A DNA stretch of 64,000 nucleotides, from positions 158,162-222,161 of the forward strand of contig NZ_JSVC01000010.1 in NCBI RefSeq assembly GCF_000814475.1, read 5' to 3'. This stretch comes from Flavihumibacter solisilvae. GTDB lineage: Bacteria > Bacteroidota > Bacteroidia > Chitinophagales > Chitinophagaceae. Under the pieces are notes generated by a model. The model saw nothing but the letters and a program-made list of their open reading frames with translations, searched no databases and was not told where the DNA came from. Numbering within the stretch: the stretch's first letter is position 1; each line of letters begins with the position of its first letter. The position numbers and the translations under genes are program-made. Positions 1 through 7,518 of the stretch are shown here, in pieces.

Positions 1-39
1 ATAATATTGAAACATTGGCAGTTTCTGATTACAATCTTG

Positions 40-1272
40 TTAAAAACCATCCGGTGGAACATTTACAACCCAATTGTTCAGGGCAATCCTGCCCCTGATA
101 TTTGCTGCCTGCCAGCGGACCGCGAATAGTCCTCCGCTCAGTACAGCAACTTTCTTATACCCTGATAATGCTAACATCTTTGCCGCACTGAATGTTTCGG
201 GCTGACTTGAAAAGCCATAAACCAATATCGGGCGGTCTTTAGAGAATGACCATGAAGAGGCACTCTCCTGCATAAGCGGGTAAGGAATATTTACGGCATT
301 GCGGATATTCCCCTTATTCAGGTACTCTTCTTTTGCCTGATTATGGAAAGCAAGCGTGTCACGGATGTCGATTATGAGGGGGTCTTTTGCCGAGGCGGAC
401 CATGTATCCAGTTCGGAAGGGGTGATCACTTTGTAGGGTGCGGAAGAAATCCACCAGTCATATTTTTCGGGAAGATCGGCAGGAGAAGTGGCCATCCACT
501 TGTCCATTCCTTCCAGCAGTACCCTGATGTCTGTGTATCCCTGGTCAGCCAGGATATTTGCCACTTTCCGGCTTCCTTCGCCGAAATCATCTACCAGCAC
601 GATCGTTTTCCTTTTAGGTATGTCTTTCACCGCCTCAAGCACATCAATTCCCCCGGCTACCGGGCGTGCAGTTTTTATTTTGCCGAAAGCATTAAGCTTT
701 TCATTCGAAGAAATTCCCTTGTAAGATGAATCGGGTCGAACATCCAGCAGCACAGCATTGCCCGGCTGCCTGGCGAGACTGATTAATTCAGCGGGCCCTA
801 TCAGCCTGAACCGGTTGGTTGTGCCATGTAACTGTGCCGCACAACCGACAACTGCATTTCCTTTGACCTGCAGCCCGGTCAGGCCTTCATTGATATTAAA
901 TACCTGGGTGAAGCCCTTTTCAGCAAGAAGTGTGGAGGCCCGCCGGCTCCTTTGGCTATGTGAACAATAAATAAAAATGGGCTTCGATTTATAAGCATCC
1001 AGTTCACCAACCCTTTTCGGCAGTTCACGGATGTCAATATTGATCGCATTTTCGAGGTGGCCAATATTATAATTCGTAAACTGGCTTGTATCTGCATATT
1101 CGCCCGGACTTCTCACATCAAGCAGTAAATAGCCCGGGTGTTGTTTCAGTTCCTTGCAAAGCTCTTCCAGGTAAACGGTCTTATAAGTTTTGTTATCGTT
1201 TTTGTATTGGGCATGGCTATAGCTGACTAACAGCAGTACAAGCAATGTGCTCATGGGAAGGACCTTCTTCAT
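40..1272 (-). CDS. Secreted triple-rhodanese-domain protein
   Basis: Three rhodanese-like domains in tandem behind a signal peptide (hydrophobic segment ending SYSHAQ, about residues 1-22). The ATG at 1272 is chosen because it begins the signal peptide (MKKVLPMS); an in-frame start further upstream would put a charged extension in front. Domain 1 (about 45-135) keeps the active-site loop YCSHSQRS with Cys at about residue 103. Domain 2 (about 175-265) has VDDFGEGS and domain 3 (about 300-400) YGFSSQ at the matching loop, so both lack the catalytic cysteine. Rhodaneses move sulfur from thiosulfate or persulfides, and cysteine-less copies usually serve structural or binding roles. The protein is probably periplasmic. 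It is monocistronic as far as the window shows; the left neighbour is outside. Confidence 0.85.
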   Translation of the reverse strand: MKKVLPMSTLLVLLLVSYSHAQYKNDNKTYKTVYLEELCKELKQHPGYLLLDVRSPGEYADTSQFTNYNIGHLENAINIDIRELPKRVGELDAYKSKPIFIYCSHSQRSRRASTLLAEKGFTQVFNINEGLTGLQVKGNAVVGCAAQLHGTTNRFRLIGPAELISLARQPGNAVLLDVRPDSSYKGISSNEKLNAFGKIKTARPVAGGIDVLEAVKDIPKRKTIVLVDDFGEGSRKVANILADQGYTDIRVLLEGMDKWMATSPADLPEKYDWWISSAPYKVITPSELDTWSASAKDPLIIDIRDTLAFHNQAKEEYLNKGNIRNAVNIPYPLMQESASSWSFSKDRPILVYGFSSQPETFSAAKMLALSGYKKVAVLSGGLFAVRWQAANIRGRIALNNWVVNVPPDGF

Positions 1273-1502
1273 AGCAGAGTTTGTTTCAATTTCGGAAAGC
1301 CGGAAATATTCAACCATAAGTTAAGGAGATGACCAGAAAAATGGCAGTGACTTTATACAGAAGGTTAACCGAACGGAAAGGAGGTGGAAGGGCAATAAAA
1401 TTGATGGTGAACCTTTGGATTTACAGCAATTCTAATTGTTAAAAAATCATAAAATTATTTGGCTGTTTCAGGAACAAAAACATATCTTCACAACCGCCAA
1501 AT

Positions 1503-1539
1503 ATAAAAAAAGAAGGTCCACTGTAGAAACAGTCGACCT
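1503..1539 (-). terminator. Rho-independent terminator of the candidate ncRNA
   Basis: On the minus strand AGGTC-g-ACTGT, loop TTCT, ACAGT-g-GACCT forms a 10-bp stem with one G-G mismatch, followed at once by TTCTTTTTTT. The orientation rules out the plus-strand gene at 1803. Confidence 0.7.
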
Positions 1540-1679
1540 CTAACGATTGCTTGCCATATAAAAAACTCTTCAGATCTTGTTTGTGGCTTACCTTGTAAGC
1601 GGAGTTCTGAAATTTTTGACCTCTACGATTCTTTGCTTCCTAACGATTGCTTGCCGTATTTTTCTTTTTCTCTGAACTC
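1503..1679 (-). ncRNA. Candidate small non-coding RNA (family unknown)
   Basis: There is no open reading frame here, but the minus strand has a full transcription unit of about 175 nt. It has a TTTG-N20-TATTTTTA promoter at 1685-1716 and a rho-independent terminator at 1503-1539. Inside, the 16-mer GGCAAGCAATCGTTAG occurs twice exactly 100 bp apart (about 1540-1555 and 1640-1655), with a third degenerate copy next to the upstream one. Between them a GCTTAC-AAG-GTAAGC hairpin is enclosed by TTCAGA/TCTGAA, giving a stem-bubble-stem shape. Length and shape resemble 6S RNA, but I cannot match conserved 6S, tmRNA, SRP or RNase P motifs. The family is therefore unassigned. It could also be a long leader of the rhodanese gene, ended by the terminator. 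Confidence 0.5.
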
Positions 1680-1684
1680 TGATG

Positions 1685-1716
1685 TAAAAATAGTCCCAGG
1701 AATTTCGCAGGTCAAA
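1685..1716 (-). promoter_or_regulatory. Bacteroidota-type promoter for the candidate ncRNA
   Basis: Read on the minus strand: TTTG (1716-1713), 20-bp spacer, TATTTTTA (1692-1685). This matches TTTG / TAnnTTTG except for the last base of the -7 box. Transcription would start near 1679. The -33 box lies inside the palindrome 1711-1727. Confidence 0.5.
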
Positions 1717-1727
1717 TCAAATTTGAC
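1711..1727. promoter_or_regulatory. Perfect inverted repeat, probable operator
   Basis: GTCAAAT-CAA-ATTTGAC, 7-bp arms and 3-bp spacer, between the divergent ncRNA promoter and the plus-strand gene at 1803. It covers the -33 box of the ncRNA promoter, so a dimeric regulator bound here would affect that promoter directly. No regulator is identified. Confidence 0.4.
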
Positions 1728-1751
1728 CGTTTTTTATTACTTCAAAAGGGG

Positions 1752-1759
1752 TATTTTTG
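1752..1759 (+). promoter_or_regulatory. Possible -7 element upstream of the 1803 gene
   Basis: TATTTTTG matches TAnnTTTG exactly and lies 43 bp before the start codon at 1803. The nearest upstream TTTG (1722-1725) is 26 bp away, longer than usual, so the -33 box is uncertain. Confidence 0.35.
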
Positions 1760-1802
1760 CATCTAAAGCCTTATCCAACAAGGATTTCCGGAAAAATAGT
1801 TA

Positions 1803-3401
1803 ATGATGCCCAACAGATCTACAGACGCTTTATTTCAGTTAATAAAATCTCTTCACAAGGCAGAAAAGCGGCATTTTAAACTATATATCAAGCGCAGTTC
1901 GGCAAAAGAAGACCTGAAAATCGTGGAGTTGTTCGACACACTGGATAAACTTCCCGACTATGACGAAAAGATTTTATTAAAGAAACTGCCTTCAATTCAG
2001 AAGCCACAGCTGAATAATATCAAGACTCACCTTTACAAACAGTTGCTGGCGAGTCTTCGTGACCTGAAAAGTACAGATACACTGGAGTTACAGCTGTCGG
2101 AGCAGCTCGACAATGCCCGGATTCTTTATCACAAAGGATTGAAACACCAGGCCCTGAAGATCCTGGAGCGGGCGCGGGAACTGGCAAAAGCCAATGGTAA
2201 ATTCAACTACCTGGCGCAGGTGATCTCCCTGGAAAAGAAGATTGAAACGCTTCATATTACCCGGACTATCCAGGAAAAGACCGAAAGCCTGACACAGGAA
2301 GCCCTGGAGATCAGTAGCCATATCGACAGGGTAACCCGCCTTTCCAACCTGGCACTCCGGCTATACGGATGGTACGTAATGCATGGCCATGCGAGGAACG
2401 AAAAGGACGAGACGGGGATCAGGCAGTTCTTCAAGGACCAGTTACCTTCAGATGCGTTTGAGCTGACGGATTTTTATGAACGTCTTTATCTCTACCAGAG
2501 TTACACCTGGTACGCTTTTATCCGCCAGGACTTCCTGATGTATTACCGTTATACGCAGAAATGGGTTGATCTTTTCGATTCCAATGAAGTAATGAAAAAA
2601 GTGGAGATCGGCCACTATATCAAGGGAATGCATAACCTCCTGAATGCCCACTTTGATCTCAGGAACTACCAGCAGTTTGAAAAAGCGCTTAAAGTATTTG
2701 AAACTTTTGCGCAAACACCGACGGCACAACAGCACGACAATTTCCGCATACACACCGATATCTACATCAATAGCGCGCGGTTGAACTGGCACCTGATGAC
2801 AGGCACATTCAGGGAAGGCCTGAGCCTTGTTGATACGATTGCGGCCAACCTGGAGGAGTATACGCTGTACGTAGATCCTCACCGCATCGTGGTATTCAAT
2901 TACAAGTTTGCCACATTGCATTTCGGCAGCGGAGACTATAATACCTGTATTGATTACCTGCAAAAGATCATCAATGATACTTCTGCCGACCTCCGGATCG
3001 ACCTCCAGAGTTATGCCCGCCTCATGCACATGCTTGCGCATTATGAATTAGGCAATGACGAGATCATCGAGTCCCTCATCAAATCCGTTTACAGGTTTAT
3101 GGCTAAAATGAAGAACCTGACGGTCGTTGAAGAAGAGATGTTCCGTTTTATCCGTCATTCGTTCGGCGTTTCTCCGAGGAAAATGAAACCCGAACTTGAA
3201 AAATTCCTGCATAAGATCAAGCACCTGGAGAAAAGCCGGTTTGAGACCCGGGCATTTGCCTACCTGGATATTATTTCATGGGTAGAGAGCAAGGTTTACG
3301 AAAAACCGATGAGTGTGATCATCCAGGAAAAATATCACCAGCAACGGAAAAGGAATTATGGCGGAAAGTTGGTGAAGGAAAGCAAACGGCTGGCAGGTTA
3401 A
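1803..3401 (+). CDS. Conserved helical-repeat (TPR-like) protein of unknown function
   Basis: 532 residues, no signal peptide and no membrane segment, so cytoplasmic. The sequence is almost entirely amphipathic helix with paired-helix spacing like TPR repeats (for example ILERARELAKANGKFNY around residue 120, and further pairs at 215-260, 335-380 and 400-440). The N-terminal 80 residues are rich in lysine and could bind nucleic acid or another acidic partner. Proteins of this size and pattern are frequent 'hypothetical' products in Chitinophagaceae. A second ATG directly follows the first, so the start is 1803 or 1806. Function cannot be assigned. It ends 12 bp from the convergent gene at 3414. 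Confidence 0.75.
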   Translation: MMPNRSTDALFQLIKSLHKAEKRHFKLYIKRSSAKEDLKIVELFDTLDKLPDYDEKILLKKLPSIQKPQLNNIKTHLYKQLLASLRDLKSTDTLELQLSEQLDNARILYHKGLKHQALKILERARELAKANGKFNYLAQVISLEKKIETLHITRTIQEKTESLTQEALEISSHIDRVTRLSNLALRLYGWYVMHGHARNEKDETGIRQFFKDQLPSDAFELTDFYERLYLYQSYTWYAFIRQDFLMYYRYTQKWVDLFDSNEVMKKVEIGHYIKGMHNLLNAHFDLRNYQQFEKALKVFETFAQTPTAQQHDNFRIHTDIYINSARLNWHLMTGTFREGLSLVDTIAANLEEYTLYVDPHRIVVFNYKFATLHFGSGDYNTCIDYLQKIINDTSADLRIDLQSYARLMHMLAHYELGNDEIIESLIKSVYRFMAKMKNLTVVEEEMFRFIRHSFGVSPRKMKPELEKFLHKIKHLEKSRFETRAFAYLDIISWVESKVYEKPMSVIIQEKYHQQRKRNYGGKLVKESKRLAG

Positions 3402-3413
3402 GATCGCAACATA

Positions 3414-3650
3414 TCAAGTGATCGGGAATTTTTTCTTCCAGAGCCTGATAAAATACCACACAAGGGCGCCGAGGCTCAATAAAAACCATGCATAAAATAT
3501 GTAATTGCCCAGCGTAGGTACCACATCAAAGAAGAACCAGCCGAACATTAGCCCGAACGTTGAGTTAATAAGCAGCCACAGCGAACCCAGCGAAACCGTC
3601 ATAAGCGTTCGCACGAGCAGGTCGCGGGCATCATCTTCCATGTCGCTCAT
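3414..3650 (-). CDS. Small two-helix membrane protein
   Basis: 78 residues with two strongly hydrophobic segments (about 15-40 and 46-68), an acidic N-terminus (MSDMEDDARD) and a basic tail (RLWKKKF). This suggests a two-helix inner-membrane protein with both ends in the cytoplasm. No family recognised. ATG codons at 3650 and 3641 are both possible starts. It lies 23 bp after the lysozyme gene on the same strand and is probably co-transcribed with it. Confidence 0.55.
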   Translation of the reverse strand: MSDMEDDARDLLVRTLMTVSLGSLWLLINSTFGLMFGWFFFDVVPTLGNYIFYAWFLLSLGALVWYFIRLWKKKFPIT

Positions 3651-3673
3651 ACCGCTAATTTGTAATAAATGTA

Positions 3674-4441
3674 CTAATCAAGCAGGAGGTTCTCAAAGTC
3701 TGTTGAATCACCATTGAATACGTTGAAGTCAACCTTGCCCCGGATCCCATTCACATTCCCGGTTTCACTGTACTGCCAGAATGCCCAGTTGCGGGTGATC
3801 CGCGGCCGGTCTTTTTTGAGGTAGTGCGCGACCCATAAGGGATAGTCATTAAAGTCCGCCTTCAGGTAACGCTCATAGAAATCAACGTTGGTATAAATAA
3901 TTGGCTTAACTCCATAGTGTGTTTCGACCCTTTCCAGGAAAGCCTTAACTTCTTTCTGAAGCTTTTCTGCACTTACGCCATAAGTCTGTTCCACGTCAAG
4001 CACGGGTGGCAGGTCACCAGGTTGAAGGTCGACCCTGCGGATAAAATTCTCAGCCTGTTCAGCCCCGCTTTTTGGCGCAATAAAAAAGTGGTAGGCACCG
4101 CGGGGCAAACCGGTTTCGGCCGCTTTCTCCCAGTTGCGCCGGAAATAACCGTCCATTTTTCCCAGTCCTTCCGTCGCTTTAATAAAAACAAAGCCGATGC
4201 GAACATCTTCCACTTCCATCTCCTTAACTGCTTCCCAGTTAATGCGCTGCTGGTATTTGGATACATCAATCCCATGAATGGAAAAATTTGCCGGGATCTC
4301 AATTCCGAAGGCATCATAACGGATAAAATCGGGTTGACTGCTTTTAAACCACCACCAGCCGAGGGCAGCGATTATTGCAAGTGTAAGTATTGCCAGCAAT
4401 GACCTTGCCCCGGGTATGGTATCAGCTTTCTTTTTCGCCAT
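3674..4441 (-). CDS. GH25 family lysozyme (N-acetylmuramidase), membrane-anchored
   Basis: 255 residues from the ATG at 4441. A basic N-terminus (MAKKKAD) and one hydrophobic segment (about 14-32, ending LGWWWF) anchor the protein in the inner membrane with the enzyme outside. The rest is a GH25 barrel: GIDVSKYQ at the first strand, FVFIKATEG, GAYHFF and PPVLDVE, which carries the conserved acidic residues of the DXE motif, then YTNVDFYERY, LWVAHY and FWQYSE. GH25 enzymes cleave the MurNAc-GlcNAc bond of peptidoglycan. A longer reading from 4525 would overlap the promoter and start of the divergent radical SAM gene and adds a non-signal sequence, so 4441 is preferred. Confidence 0.9.
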   Translation of the reverse strand: MAKKKADTIPGARSLLAILTLAIIAALGWWWFKSSQPDFIRYDAFGIEIPANFSIHGIDVSKYQQRINWEAVKEMEVEDVRIGFVFIKATEGLGKMDGYFRRNWEKAAETGLPRGAYHFFIAPKSGAEQAENFIRRVDLQPGDLPPVLDVEQTYGVSAEKLQKEVKAFLERVETHYGVKPIIYTNVDFYERYLKADFNDYPLWVAHYLKKDRPRITRNWAFWQYSETGNVNGIRGKVDFNVFNGDSTDFENLLLD

Positions 4442-4463
4442 GCGACCGCAAAGGAACAAAAAA

Positions 4464-4492
4464 GTTTGCGGCGGCAAACTCCTATATCTTTG
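4464..4492 (+). promoter_or_regulatory. Promoter with overlapping inverted repeat, upstream of radical SAM gene
   Basis: TATCTTTG at 4485-4492 matches the Bacteroidota -7 box exactly, with TTTG at 4465-4468 (16-bp spacer, slightly short). The palindrome GTTTGC-GGCG-GCAAAC (4464-4479) covers the -33 box and spacer. The -7 box ends only 4 bp before the ATG at 4497, so the transcript would be leaderless or use the ATG at 4503. Confidence 0.45.
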
Positions 4493-4496
4493 TCTC

Positions 4497-5522
4497 ATGT
4501 CAATGCACCTGTCGGACACCATCAATCTCCTGCGAAAAATGACGCTTCGTCGTGCCTGGAATGCCGCCAGGGTGTTAACCAGTTATTATGTGAGTAAGTA
4601 CAGCGGGAGGCCGGTGCAATGGGGATTACCCATTTCTATTTCTTTCGAGCCTACCACTTCATGTAACCTGCGCTGCCCCGAATGTCCCAGCGGCTTGCGT
4701 GCATTTACTCGCCCTACAGGAATGCTGCAGAAGGATTTTTTCAGTGAGACTATTGACCAGTTGTATAAGGATCTTTTTTACCTCGTCTTCTATTTCCAGG
4801 GTGAGCCCTACCTGAATCCTTCATTCCTGGAGATGGTGAAATATGCGGGAAGCAAAGGAATCTACACGGCAACTTCAACGAATGCCCACTACCTGAATGA
4901 TATCAATGCAAGGAAGACAGTTGAAAGCGGTCTCGACAGGCTGATTATCTCGATAGATGGAACCACGCAGGAAGTGTACCAGCAATATCGTGTTGGCGGA
5001 AAACTGGAAAAGGTGATCGAAGGAGCAAAGAATATAGTCAGGTGGAAAAAGGAACTCGGCAGGAAGACACCATTTGTGGTCTTCCAGTTTCTTGTAGTGA
5101 AGCCAAATGAACACCAGATCGAAGATGTCCGGAAGCTTGCAGCAGAAATCGGTGTTGATGATGTATGGCTGAAGACTGCACAGGTATATGATTATGAAAA
5201 TGATCCCAACAGCCTGATCCCCACGATTGAAAAATACAGCAGGTACAAACGGGATAAAAACGGGAAGATGAAATTCAGTAATTCGCTGCAGAACCACTGC
5301 TGGCGGGCCTGGCATGCGACCGTTATCACCTGGGACGGACTTGTGGTACCCTGCTGTTTTGACAAGGATGCGCAACACAGGTTGGGCGACCTCAAGGGAC
5401 TGTCATTTCGCGAGATCTGGCAACATCCCGACTACCGGAATTTCAGGGCGCAGCTACTTGAAAGTCGGGCCAATATTGACATCTGTGCCAATTGCTCAGA
5501 AGGCACAAAAGTGTGGGGATGA
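4497..5522 (+). CDS. Radical SAM protein with SPASM domain
   Basis: 341 residues. The N-terminal radical SAM core (about 45-220) carries CNLRCPEC, a CX3CX2C cluster with cysteines at about 56, 60 and 63. This ligates the [4Fe-4S] cluster that cleaves S-adenosylmethionine. The C-terminal SPASM region (about 255-341) has VVPCCFD, and DICANCSEG near the end, giving further cysteines for auxiliary iron-sulfur clusters. SPASM enzymes modify peptides or act as anaerobic sulfatase-maturing-type enzymes; the substrate here is unknown. No small precursor peptide is visible nearby. ATG 4497 was chosen because the -7 box ends at 4492; 4503 is an alternative. Confidence 0.85.
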   Translation: MSMHLSDTINLLRKMTLRRAWNAARVLTSYYVSKYSGRPVQWGLPISISFEPTTSCNLRCPECPSGLRAFTRPTGMLQKDFFSETIDQLYKDLFYLVFYFQGEPYLNPSFLEMVKYAGSKGIYTATSTNAHYLNDINARKTVESGLDRLIISIDGTTQEVYQQYRVGGKLEKVIEGAKNIVRWKKELGRKTPFVVFQFLVVKPNEHQIEDVRKLAAEIGVDDVWLKTAQVYDYENDPNSLIPTIEKYSRYKRDKNGKMKFSNSLQNHCWRAWHATVITWDGLVVPCCFDKDAQHRLGDLKGLSFREIWQHPDYRNFRAQLLESRANIDICANCSEGTKVWG

Positions 5523-5526
5523 CACA

Positions 5527-5561
5527 TTTGCATGGCGGTTTAGTCATTTTATTTAATTTTA
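5527..5561 (+). promoter_or_regulatory. Possible promoter of the marR-like gene
   Basis: TTTG at 5527-5530, 23-bp spacer, TAATTTTA at 5554-5561 (one mismatch to TAnnTTTG), 18 bp before the ATG at 5580. Confidence 0.3.
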
Positions 5562-5579
5562 TGTTGAACCATTTAATAT

Positions 5580-6035
5580 ATGAGTCTCAATAAAGATATC
5601 AACCAGCGGAAATTCAGAAGTGAGCACCAGAAAGCGATGATTAACCTGATCTACTCTTATAACTGGTTGATGGAAAATACCAGGAAGCACCTGGACCAGT
5701 ATGACCTTACTCCGCAGCAGTTCAATATCCTGCGGATTTTGAGGGGAGCCGGGGAACCACTCAGTACACTCCAGATCCGGCAGCGGATGCTGGATAAGAT
5801 GAGTGATACGTCCCGGATTGTAGACCGGCTGGTAAAAAAGGAACTTGTACAGAAGGTGGTTTGCTCCGCCGACCGACGGCTCGTGGATGTTACCATTTCT
5901 GATAAAGGACGGGAACTGCTTACCATTTTGGACACCCACGAGAGCGAGTGGGATGCCCTGCTTAAAAACCTTGACCAGTCCGAAGCTACCCAGTTAAACG
6001 GGTTGCTTGATAAGCTCAGGAACTCCCAGGATTGA
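5580..6035 (+). CDS. MarR family winged-helix transcriptional regulator
   Basis: 151 residues with the MarR layout: dimerisation helix, then a winged helix at about 45-110 (LTPQQFNILRILRGAGEPLS, recognition helix around LQIRQRMLDKMSDTSRIVDR, wing VKKELVQKVVCSADRRLVDV), then C-terminal helices. MarR proteins are dimeric regulators that often respond to small phenolics or oxidants and repress their own operon. The motif SADRRLVDVTISDKG is the typical wing. It lies 29 bp upstream of the GHL10-type gene on the same strand; no oxidant-sensing cysteine is evident beyond one Cys in the wing. Target unknown. Confidence 0.9.
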   Translation: MSLNKDINQRKFRSEHQKAMINLIYSYNWLMENTRKHLDQYDLTPQQFNILRILRGAGEPLSTLQIRQRMLDKMSDTSRIVDRLVKKELVQKVVCSADRRLVDVTISDKGRELLTILDTHESEWDALLKNLDQSEATQLNGLLDKLRNSQD

Positions 6036-6064
6036 TCCGCACTATTTTTAACGAAATCAGCCAC

Positions 6065-7321
6065 ATGAAATTTCGATCGTACCTGCCTGTTATAGCATTG
6101 TTATCGGTTAACGGCCTCAGTGCCCAGACAGTTGTTCCCACATCGGAAGTGCAACCTGTTGTTACGGAAAGTCCAAAGGAATTCAGGGCCGCCTGGATAG
6201 CAACAGTGGACAATATAGACTGGCCCAACCGGGGCTCCTTTGACACAGAGACCCAGAAAACGGAGTACATCAATCTCCTCGATATGCACCAGCGGAATGG
6301 ATTGAATGCCGTGATCGTGCAGGTCAGGCCCGCTGCTGATGCGTTTTATCCATCTCAATACGAACCCTGGAGTGAGTGGCTGACCGGGAAACAGGGAAAG
6401 CCACCAGTTCCTTATTACGATCCGCTGCAGTTCATGATCGCGGAGGCACAAAAACGGGGCATGGAATTCCATGCGTGGCTGAATCCTTACCGTGCCGTTT
6501 TCAATATCAAAAAGTCGAATCCTTCGGCAACGCATGTGTCGCGGCTTCACCCGGAATGGTTCCTTACCTATGGCGATAAAAGGTACTTTGACCCGGGAAA
6601 TAAGGAAGCACAACAATTCGTGGTGAACGTGGTGCGTGACCTGGTAAAAAGATACCGGCTGGACGCTGTGCATTTTGACGACTATTTCTATCCTTACCGT
6701 ATTGCAGGAAAAGAGTTTCCTGATACCAGGACATACGGGCTTTATGGAAAAGGCCTCAGTCGCGATGACTGGCGCCGCAGCAATGTTGACTCAATCATTG
6801 TGCACCTGTCAAAGGCCATAAAAGAGGAAAAGCCCTGGGTAAAATTTGGCATTTCGCCGTTCGGGGTCTGGCGCAACCAGGAGAAAGACCCCGCGGGAAG
6901 TGCGACCCGTGCAGGCCAGACCAACTATGATGATCTTTATGCCGACATCGTCCTTTGGCTGCGGAATGGCTGGATCGATTATGTAGCCCCGCAGTTGTAT
7001 TGGGAATTCGGTCACAAGGCGGCTGATTTCGAGGTGCTGCTCGACTGGTGGAGCAAAAACAGCTATGGCCGTCACTGCTATATCGGGCTGGGAATTTATA
7101 AAGCAGGCACCAGCGCTCCCTGGCGTGATAAGGATCAACTGCCCAGGATGCTTCGAGCCATACGAAAGACACCAAATGTGCAGGGCGAAATCTATTTCAG
7201 CAGTAAAAGTTTTGTGAATAACCCCAATGGATGGAGTGACAGCCTGCGATTGAATTATTATAAAGAACGGGCAGGCATACCTGAAATGGATTGGCTTCCT
7301 GCAAACAATGAAACTGAATAA
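6065..7321 (+). CDS. Secreted GHL10-type (PF02638/DUF187) glycosyl hydrolase-like protein
   Basis: 418 residues from the ATG at 6065, chosen because it begins a signal peptide (MKFRSYLPVIALLSVNGLSAQ). The mature protein starts with FRAAWIATVDNIDWP and contains VHFDDYFYPY and FGISPFGVWR, typical of GHL10 (PF02638) TIM-barrel proteins. The family is predicted to cleave glycans, and some members are linked to peptidoglycan-derived or bacterial polysaccharides; the true substrate is not established. Probably periplasmic. It follows the MarR gene by 29 bp, and a strong terminator begins about 50 bp downstream. Confidence 0.85.
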   Translation: MKFRSYLPVIALLSVNGLSAQTVVPTSEVQPVVTESPKEFRAAWIATVDNIDWPNRGSFDTETQKTEYINLLDMHQRNGLNAVIVQVRPAADAFYPSQYEPWSEWLTGKQGKPPVPYYDPLQFMIAEAQKRGMEFHAWLNPYRAVFNIKKSNPSATHVSRLHPEWFLTYGDKRYFDPGNKEAQQFVVNVVRDLVKRYRLDAVHFDDYFYPYRIAGKEFPDTRTYGLYGKGLSRDDWRRSNVDSIIVHLSKAIKEEKPWVKFGISPFGVWRNQEKDPAGSATRAGQTNYDDLYADIVLWLRNGWIDYVAPQLYWEFGHKAADFEVLLDWWSKNSYGRHCYIGLGIYKAGTSAPWRDKDQLPRMLRAIRKTPNVQGEIYFSSKSFVNNPNGWSDSLRLNYYKERAGIPEMDWLPANNETE

Positions 7322-7371
7322 ACCGGTTTATCATTTCTTTCTATCGGTTATAAATAAAAACAATTAACCTT

Positions 7372-7405
7372 CAGAAGCCGCTCTCACAGCGGCTTCTGCG
7401 TTTTT
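7372..7405 (+). terminator. Rho-independent terminator after the GHL10 gene
   Basis: CAGAAGCCGCT, loop CTCAC, AGCGGCTTCTG: a perfect 11-bp stem, followed by CGTTTTTAG. Confidence 0.85.
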
Positions 7406-7518
7406 AGACACTTTGATATTATAAATTTCTCCTGATCATGGAAGCGAAACTTTTTGACATTCTGCTTTCGCTTCGGAGATTTGCGGCCGCTAAATCAGCT
7501 AAAAAAAAAGGAAATAAT

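Noticed and set aside
1503..1679. tmRNA, SRP RNA or RNase P RNA
   Set aside because: None of the conserved motifs of these RNAs (tRNA-like ends, SRP apical loop, P4 core) could be found.
2448..3041. Minus-strand reading frame (197 codons) opposite the helical-repeat gene
   Set aside because: Shadow of the coding frame at 1803-3401; no promoter or family signal.
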